DNA of 8,415 nucleotides from Candidatus Thalassarchaeaceae archaeon (GTDB lineage Archaea; Thermoplasmatota; Poseidoniia; Poseidoniales; Thalassarchaeaceae): NCBI GenBank assembly GCA_029250425.1, contig JAQXFF010000144.1, positions 1 to 8,415 of the forward strand, written 5' to 3'. Every line of letters starts with the position of its first letter. Position 1 is the first letter of the stretch. Below the pieces are notes generated by a model. That model was not told the DNA's origin and did not search any database. It saw only the letters and a list, made by a program, of their open reading frames with translations. Shown here piece after piece: positions 1 through 5,500 of the stretch. The position numbers were made by a program, and so were the translations under genes.

Positions 1-6
1 GGTCAA

Positions 7-11
7 GAGGT
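7..11 (+). promoter_or_regulatory. Shine-Dalgarno-like GAGGT before the small membrane protein
   Basis: GAGGT lies 4 nt before the TTG at 16 and 7 nt before the TTG at 19. It is the main argument that this ATG-less frame is translated, and it favours the TTG at 19 as the start. Confidence 0.4.
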
Positions 12-15
12 CTAA

Positions 16-231
16 TTGTTGAACCCGGATACACCTGAAACATCGGAATTACTCAACGACCCTCTGGCTACCGGTGAATATCGAATTATTCTCGACGGTG
101 AAGGCCAATATACCTTTGAAACCACAGTCAATCGTGAAATCCCTCATGAGTTTATTCCAGCTATAATTGGGGCCCTACTCGTCGTGTGGGGGATTTGGAG
201 AAAGCAGCAGGAAGATTTAGATTCGGATTAA
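16..231 (+). CDS. Small single-pass membrane protein of unknown function
   Basis: This is a 71-residue open frame that I do not recognise. An in-frame TAA at 13-15 lies just before it, so it cannot extend upstream. It has no ATG; the candidate starts are two adjacent TTG codons at 16 and 19. The GAGGT at 7-11 resembles a Shine-Dalgarno and fits the second TTG better (7 nt spacing). Residues 1-45 are polar and acidic, with an alternating stretch around 22-38 that could form beta strands. Residues 46-61 (FIPAIIGALLVVWGIW) form one hydrophobic helix, followed by RK and a short acidic tail. By the positive-inside rule the N-terminus would face outward. There is no signal peptide. The TAA at 13-15 could be the stop of an upstream gene, which would make this the last gene of an operon. 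Its stop overlaps the stop of the convergent gene. It could be a lineage-specific small protein or a chance frame; the ribosome site and credible membrane helix favour a real gene. Confidence 0.55.
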   Translation: MLNPDTPETSELLNDPLATGEYRIILDGEGQYTFETTVNREIPHEFIPAIIGALLVVWGIWRKQQEDLDSD

Positions 232-1637
232 ACCCATTTCCATTGTATATCACCGGTTGATCGAATAATGCCTGTTTCAGTTCGCAACCCCCCTTTGTAA
301 TCTAATCCGAATGCAGCAGGGCGTCCTTCATTTAGTGTACATCTCATCGATGAATATAGTGATCTGAATACGTTTTCAATATCTGTATTGGGTACCATTG
401 GGTGTATTTCTAAAACTGAAGCAACGGATGCATGTATGATGGGCCATATTTCTTCAAATGAATTTGGGAATAGAACGTCCCAACCGATTGAATCCTCTAA
501 CTGCGGCACTGTATTCCGATTCATTCCGATCCCCAATACAATCTGGATATCCTCGCCCTTGGTCCTCCCTTCGACGAGTATCCCACACAATTTTCCAATA
601 TGGTCCGATGTACGTATCCAAATATCGTTCGGCCATTTAACCCGCACTCCCTTTCTTTCCAACGCCGAACCATGAATCCAGGAATGGCTTGGTAAACCGA
701 TATTCAAACCGACAGAAAGCGTATCCAGAATCGCCACATTTGAAGCCATTTGAACCATCTCAGGTGTCCGCTTTATAGAATCCTTGGATATCGCCCAACT
801 GCCCATGAAACCATCTTCTGAAGAAATCCATTCTCTTCCTGCGTACCCACGGCCAGATTTTTGTGAATTTGTACTGACAAAGGTTCCTTGACTTACCATT
901 CCAAGATCGAACACCTCATCATTGGTTGATGCGCAGGATTGGATTCTAGAAACCGCTGCATTTTCAAAGGGCCTCCAACAAGCAACAACGGTCAACCGCT
1001 CATCTCCAATGGACGTCTCTGAAACGTTACGCGTGGCCCAACCACTCTTTCTCCACTTTAGGCCTATTTTGTCGCCAATAGTGTTTGAACTATGCAATAA
1101 TAGTACAATACCACCTTCGTTTAAGATCGAAGGGTTCGAGGAAATCTCGAATAACAATTCTTCTGATTCTTTGCTGCCAATCAAGGCAGAATCTTCCATT
1201 GGTCCTAGGCAATCCCCAGGTATGGGTTCAATATACGGTAGATTCCATGCAATTACATCGACTCCCTGCTCAGGAATCCAGCCCGCAATATCTCCAGGTC
1301 CACCTTCTCTGATTTCGGGGCCCCAATCCAATCCACATTCTGCTGCATTTCCACGCGTTGCGGCAACAGCGAGTGGATTGGTATCACAGGCACTCACCTT
1401 CCATTCTCGTAAACCTGCTGCAATTGATACGGCCCCACTACCACACCCGATTTCTAGCAGGTGTTTGCCCTGTCCAGAACCGAGCTCGGCGATGGTCCGA
1501 TCCAAGAGGCTTGAATCTTCTCTCGGAGGGTAAACGGTTGGGGGGATATTGAGTTCCAATCCTCCCAATCCGGTGGCTTGCCATACAATGACTTTGCCAC
1601 TATGGCTCGTTAATTCAATTTCCCTTTCTATGGTCAA
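228..1637 (-). CDS. Fusion of HemK/PrmC/Mtq2-like methyltransferase and biotin-protein ligase
   Basis: This 469-residue protein has two enzyme domains. Residues 1-220 are a class I SAM-dependent methyltransferase of the HemK/PrmC/Mtq2 group. They show VYPPREDSSLL (35-45), the SAM-binding motif LLEIGCGSG (60-68), an acidic residue after strand 2 (D85), and NLPY (132-135) in place of the usual NPPY. Family members methylate the glutamine of the release-factor GGQ motif. Residues 228-469 are a biotin-protein ligase, which makes biotinyl-AMP and transfers biotin to a lysine of a carboxyl carrier protein. They show STND (237-240), the glycine/arginine loop GRGYAGREW (262-270), KWPND (334-338), GKLCGILVE with the biotin-contacting lysine K349, GIGMN (369-373), and a C-terminal small beta domain (about 430-469). 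The helix-turn-helix of repressor-type BirA is absent. The start is TTG: an in-frame TAA directly precedes it and no earlier start exists. GGTG sits 3 nt upstream and GAGG 13 nt upstream. Both sets of motifs lie in one uninterrupted frame. Domain assignments are strong; the exact substrates are inferred. Confidence 0.9.
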   Translation of the reverse strand: MTIEREIELTSHSGKVIVWQATGLGGLELNIPPTVYPPREDSSLLDRTIAELGSGQGKHLLEIGCGSGAVSIAAGLREWKVSACDTNPLAVAATRGNAAECGLDWGPEIREGGPGDIAGWIPEQGVDVIAWNLPYIEPIPGDCLGPMEDSALIGSKESEELLFEISSNPSILNEGGIVLLLHSSNTIGDKIGLKWRKSGWATRNVSETSIGDERLTVVACWRPFENAAVSRIQSCASTNDEVFDLGMVSQGTFVSTNSQKSGRGYAGREWISSEDGFMGSWAISKDSIKRTPEMVQMASNVAILDTLSVGLNIGLPSHSWIHGSALERKGVRVKWPNDIWIRTSDHIGKLCGILVEGRTKGEDIQIVLGIGMNRNTVPQLEDSIGWDVLFPNSFEEIWPIIHASVASVLEIHPMVPNTDIENVFRSLYSSMRCTLNEGRPAAFGLDYKGGLRTETGIIRSTGDIQWKWV

Positions 1638-1707
1638 TTACACCACACAACCTCGTATTCAACATTCCATTAGGCATCAATATGATGAATATTCTCCAAA
1701 CCTTTAT

Positions 1708-1720
1708 GTCAAATTTTGAC
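1708..1720. repeat. 13-bp perfect palindrome, possible operator
   Basis: GTCAAA and TTTGAC are exact inverted repeats around a single central T. The site lies about 70 bp from the leftward start codon and 120 bp from the tRNA, between divergent genes, where a dimeric regulator could act. It is short enough to occur by chance in AT-rich DNA. Confidence 0.35.
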
Positions 1721-1724
1721 TACG

Positions 1725-1735
1725 GCTATAATAGC
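1725..1735. promoter_or_regulatory. 11-bp palindrome containing a TATA-like core
   Basis: GCTAT and ATAGC are exact inverted repeats around a central A, giving a TATAATA core at 1727-1733. It starts 4 bp after the neighbouring 13-bp palindrome. It could be a TATA box readable on either strand, and binding of a regulator at the neighbour would then block TBP. Without a recognisable BRE this is tentative. Confidence 0.3.
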
Positions 1736-1840
1736 GGTTCTTCCCCTTGAACTGTAGATTTGGGTCGAGCCACAGGCATACCCATTTCCGTAAGCCTTTT
1801 GAATACCCCCTCGGTCCGCGGGTGGCCCAGAGATAGCCAT

Positions 1841-1914
1841 GGGCCTGTAGCTTAGCCAGGTAGAGCGTCCGGCTTTTAACCGGATGGCCAAGGGTTCGAA
1901 TCCCTTCAGGCCCG
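1841..1914 (+). tRNA. tRNA-Lys (anticodon UUU)
   Basis: The sequence folds into a complete cloverleaf. The acceptor stem GGGCCTG (1841-1847) pairs with CAGGCCC (1907-1913), with discriminator G at 1914. The D stem is GCTT/GAGC (1850-1853 with 1863-1866). The anticodon stem TCCGG/CCGGA (1868-1872 with 1880-1884) encloses CTTTTAA, giving anticodon TTT at 1875-1877. The T stem AAGGG/CCCTT (1890-1894 with 1902-1906) encloses TTCGAAT. The 3' CCA is not encoded and no intron is present. UUU reads AAA and, by wobble, AAG. The gene lies 34 nt before rpoH on the same strand, so it is probably cut from the polymerase operon transcript or shares its promoter. Confidence 0.97.
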
Positions 1915-1932
1915 CTCTATCTGGCTGGGTTG

Positions 1933-1947
1933 CGGGTTTTTGGCCCG
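1933..1947 (+). other. Small hairpin with a U-tract between tRNA-Lys and rpoH
   Basis: CGGGT (1933-1937) can pair with GCCCG (1943-1947) around a 5-nt loop. The stem has four GC pairs plus one T-G pair, and five consecutive T at 1937-1941 run through its end and the loop. It ends one base before the ATG at 1949. It could help define the tRNA 3' processing boundary, hinder initiation at that ATG, or cause weak attenuation. The T run is short for an archaeal terminator and lies inside the hairpin rather than after it. Confidence 0.3.
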
Positions 1948-1948
1948 A

Positions 1949-2560
1949 ATGGGCGAAGCCGGGGGTAGTAAATTGGTCGTTAAGAGTTCAACGAAGAAAC
2001 GTTTGGTAGAATTGGGTGTGCCTGAAGAGCAAGCCCACAAGCTTGCTGACGATGCAAATATGGATGCTATCAAGCAGATGAGCGTCGACGAAGTCGCCAA
2101 GAAGATCGGCGTTGATGTAGATAGCGCAGAACTCGAGAAGGTCATGGGCATCATTCGTGAGCAAGGAACTCGCAAGCGAACTCGTTCTCGTCGAATCACC
2201 ATCTCGCAGAAGGCGATTGATGATGACGACATCCCTACGGGTACAGATCGGTTCAACGTATTGAATCACCACCTTGTCCCTCATCACGAACTCTTGGCTG
2301 AAGATGAAGAAGCAACTGCTCTTGCCCCTTGGGCACTTGAAATGGCAGACATTTCGGGAGAGGGTACTCGCTTGGCCAAGGAATTGTTGCCTAAGATTCT
2401 GATTACAGACCCAGCCGTTCAGGTTTTGAAGGAAACTGAAGAAATCGCGAATGACGAATTGCCAGCAGGCTGGTTAACAAATCGTGTCGTACGTGTACGA
2501 CGATACAGCATATCATCTGGAACAACAACAGCCTACCGCTTGATTGTGGAGGAAAACTGA
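1949..2560 (+). CDS. rpoH: DNA-directed RNA polymerase subunit H (Rpo5) with N-terminal extension
   Basis: Rpo5 is the archaeal counterpart of the C-terminal domain of eukaryotic Rpb5 and forms part of the lower jaw that holds downstream DNA. From the ATG at 1949 the protein has 203 residues, against about 80 in most archaea. The family core is residues 102-203: FNVLNHHLVPHHELL at its start, LPKILITDPAVQVL in the middle, and VVRVRRYSISSGTTTAYRLIV at the end apart from its last few residues. The core is enlarged, with extra residues after the HHELL segment (about 117-140) and after the ITDPAV segment. Residues 1-100 are extra: a helical segment (about 15-70) containing RLVELGVPEEQAHKLA and MSVDEVAKKIGVD, which looks like a UBA or helix-hairpin-helix fold, then a basic patch RKRTRSRR (75-82) and an acidic DDDD (91-94). 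The start is uncertain. The ATG at 1949 has no ribosome site, TTG at 1940 is in frame, and TTG at 1973 has GGGGGT 6 nt upstream. It is followed by rpoB after 13 nt. Confidence 0.92.
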   Translation: MGEAGGSKLVVKSSTKKRLVELGVPEEQAHKLADDANMDAIKQMSVDEVAKKIGVDVDSAELEKVMGIIREQGTRKRTRSRRITISQKAIDDDDIPTGTDRFNVLNHHLVPHHELLAEDEEATALAPWALEMADISGEGTRLAKELLPKILITDPAVQVLKETEEIANDELPAGWLTNRVVRVRRYSISSGTTTAYRLIVEEN

Positions 2561-2565
2561 GGGGG
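2561..2565 (+). promoter_or_regulatory. G-rich ribosome binding site of rpoB
   Basis: GGGGG lies 8 nt before the rpoB ATG, directly after the rpoH stop. It can pair with the anti-Shine-Dalgarno CCUCC through one G-U wobble. A similar GGGGGT precedes the alternative TTG start of rpoH at 1973, which lends that start some weight. Confidence 0.45.
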
Positions 2566-2573
2566 AATAAATC

Positions 2574-5500
2574 ATGAAGGAAATTATCGAGAGCTACTTT
2601 CGCGAGCGCAGTTTAGTCAACCATCAACTTGCATCATACAATGATTGCATCCCTACGGCCGATTCACAGAATAGCCGATTCGAAAAAATCGTTCGAAACA
2701 TTCGAATTGGAACTGACGAGATTATTGAGGACGAAGAAGGCGGTATCATCAAGCTTGACGTTCTGGATCACGAAATTCAAGTACGAATGAAGAACATGAC
2801 ACTTGGTCCCCCAACAATCCGTGAAGCCAATGGTGCAGAACACCCATCTTCACCACTCGAATGTCGTCTACGTAAGCTCACCTATATGTCCCCTGTTTAT
2901 CTTGACTTCACAATCCACCGTGATGATCTTCCACAACCTATTGTTGAAGAGAAGGTTCAGATTGGCAGCGTGCCAATCATGATTCGTAGCCGTCGATGTA
3001 ACCTGAACCCCTCACACATTGATGCCAACCGAAATCTGTCTCCTGAAAAGAGCGAAGAGGACAAGGAATACTACCACACTCTACTCCAAGGTAAAGGCGA
3101 AGATCCCCATGACCCTGGAGGTTATTTCATCATCAACGGAACAGAGCGTGTTCTCATTTCCATGGAGGATTTGGCTCCAAATCGTGTCACCGTCGAAATG
3201 AACAAGCGGTATGCGCGTAAGACTGAAGTTGCCAAGATTTTCTCACAGAAGGATGGAGTTCGAAAGCCCCTGACTGTAGAGAAGCGCAAGGACGGAATGC
3301 TGATGGTGAAAATCAGTAGTGCTGGAACAACGCCAATTCCAGTCGTTCTTCTCATGCGAGCCCTTGGTATTGACAATGACCAGGAAATTTTCCAAGCAAT
3401 TGCTGGGCCAACTGAAACGTTCAAGTTCATTGTTGCCAACCTAAACGAAGTCAAGGATAATGAGGAATATGGCGTCGAAAGTTCAGGTGAAGCACATGAT
3501 TGGTTGCAAAAGAAATTCGCAGCTGGTCAACAGCGCGAATACCGTGAACAGCGAATTCAGAATCTATTAGACAAAGAATTGCTACCTCACCTTGAAACTC
3601 CACTGTCCGATAAGGACAAAGAACGCATTGGACCCGATTTGGCAGCACAAGCTGAAGTAAGAACCGAACGCAATCGGAAGAAGAAGGCCATTTTCCTTGG
3701 CCGTATTGTCCGCCAGGTCCTTGAAATGGCGATTCAAAACAAAAAACCCAATGACAAGGATCACTATGCAAACAAGCGAGTTCGTCTAGCGGGCGATTTG
3801 ATTGAGGATTTGTTCCGTGTATCATTGCAACAACTCGCTCGAGATTTGAAATACCAACTTGAGCGCCACCACAACCGCAAGCGAGATCTCAAAATCACCT
3901 CATGTCTGCGACCTGATGTTCTAACATCCAAGGTTATGCACGCATTGGCAACTGGAAATTGGGTGGGTGGCCGAAGTGGTGTCAGCCAATTGCTAGATCG
4001 TACAACGTTCCTCGCGGCTCTTTCCCACATGCGCCGTGTCACGAGCCCACTCGTGCGAAGTCAGCCTCACTTTGAAGCACGAGATTTGCACCCAACTCAG
4101 TGGGGACGACTTTGTCCCAACGAAACTCCTGAGGGGCAGAACTGTGGTCTTGTGAAGAACGCAGCCCAAATGATTGACGTTTCAGAAGCTGTCAATGAGA
4201 ACGAAGTCAAAACATTGCTCGAAGAATTGGGTGTGAATCCAAATCCAGAGGGTTGGTCTGACGGAACAAGAGTTCACGTTAACGGTGATATTTTCGGGCT
4301 ACATACCAAGCCATACCATCTTGTTGACCATTTCAAGAGAGGGCGACGTAGAGGGAATATTCGTCACGAATGCAATATTCGTCACGATGCACTCAACCGT
4401 GATATTTTCATCAATACTGACAAGGGTCGTATTTTGCGTCCACTACTAGTATTGGATTCGGGTAGTTTGGTTATTTCAAAGGATGATTTGGATAATCTAC
4501 GAAGCCGCGAAATTAACTTTGATCGCTTGGTCCAAAAGGGCGCTGTAGAATGGGTCGATGCAGAAGAAGAAGAAGATCTACTCGTCGCACCTCGTCCGTT
4601 CGATCTACCACATGTTAGTCCGAAAAATGGCCGACCACTTAACCCCGCTAATGTTGAGTGGGTGAACATGGGTGAAGAAGGCATCAAAAAGGCCAAACTA
4701 CGTGCTGACATCATCATGCCAAATGGTACTAAACTAACTGAAAATTTCAGTGTACCTCTCAATTATTATCAAGAGAACTACGATGAACTGCGGAAGAAGG
4801 AGCGGCACAAGAATAAGCCAGATGTGTTGACTTATACTCACGTTGAGATCGACCCCCAGTTGATTCTCGGTGTATGTGCTTCACTCGTCCCATACCCTGA
4901 GCACAACTCGACACCTCGTGTCACAGGTGGTACTGCAATGGTCAAGCAATCTCTAGGTTTGCCTTCAGCCAATGGTCGTCTTCGACCAGATACACGGCAA
5001 CACATATTGCATTACACTCAGAATTCTATGACTGGAACTCGGGCGATGGAAGCTACAAATTTCCTTCGCCGTCCAGCTGGACAGAATTTCGTCGTCGCCA
5101 TCCTCAGCCATCACGGCTACAATATGCAGGATGCCGTCATCATGAATCGAGGCAGCGTGGAACGTGCTCTAGGCCGTTCGACCTTCGTGCGCACATACAA
5201 TGCTGAGCGCAAGCGATTCCCCGGTGGCCAAGTTGATGAAATCGAGATTCCTGGAACAGGACTTGATGAAGTCAAGGGTTTGAAATCCCCCGAATCCTAT
5301 GCACATCTAGAGGATGATGGATTGCCTACCCCCGAAACTGAAATCAGCAGTAAGCCTGATGATCGAGACCGGGTACCACAAGTTTTGGTCGGAAAAACCA
5401 GCCCTCCACGGTTTTTGGAGGAGACACATGGTGCTTTCCTCCAGGCTCAGGAACGCCGCGAATCAAGTATGAATGTACGACACGGTGAAGGTGGATTTGT

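Larger units (their letters stand above)
1638..1840. promoter_or_regulatory. Divergent intergenic region with the promoters for both sides
   Basis: This gap of about 200 bp separates the leftward methyltransferase-biotin ligase gene from the rightward tRNA-Lys/RNA polymerase genes. I see no convincing gene in it. Both units need promoters, so their TATA/BRE elements should lie here. Candidate AT-rich boxes are CTATAATA at 1726-1733, which could serve either strand, and CTTTTGAATA at 1796-1805. The second would place a rightward start a few bases before the tRNA. Neither has a clear BRE, so no exact transcription start is claimed. The two small palindromes listed separately lie in the middle of the gap. 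Confidence 0.55.

Noticed and set aside
922..1533. 203-residue frame on the plus strand
   Set aside because: It lies opposite the methyltransferase-biotin ligase gene, whose motifs are unmistakable, and its own translation matches no family I know.
228..1637. BirA-type transcriptional repressor
   Set aside because: The N-terminal helix-turn-helix of bifunctional BirA is absent; a methyltransferase occupies its place, so DNA binding is not supported.
1715..1732. Bacterial-type promoter (TTTGAC and TATAAT)
   Set aside because: The two boxes are only about 6 bp apart instead of about 17, and the genes are archaeal.
1937..1941. Transcription terminator after tRNA-Lys (five T)
   Set aside because: The run is short and lies inside the hairpin rather than after it. 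A terminator here would also cut off rpoH, which has no visible promoter of its own downstream. It is kept only as a possible weak attenuator.
4356..4391. Tandem 18-nt near-repeat in rpoB (AATATTCGTCACGA twice)
   Set aside because: It encodes NIRHEC then NIRHDA, but the segment has about the same length as in other archaeal RpoB proteins, so it is not a duplication; the similarity looks coincidental.
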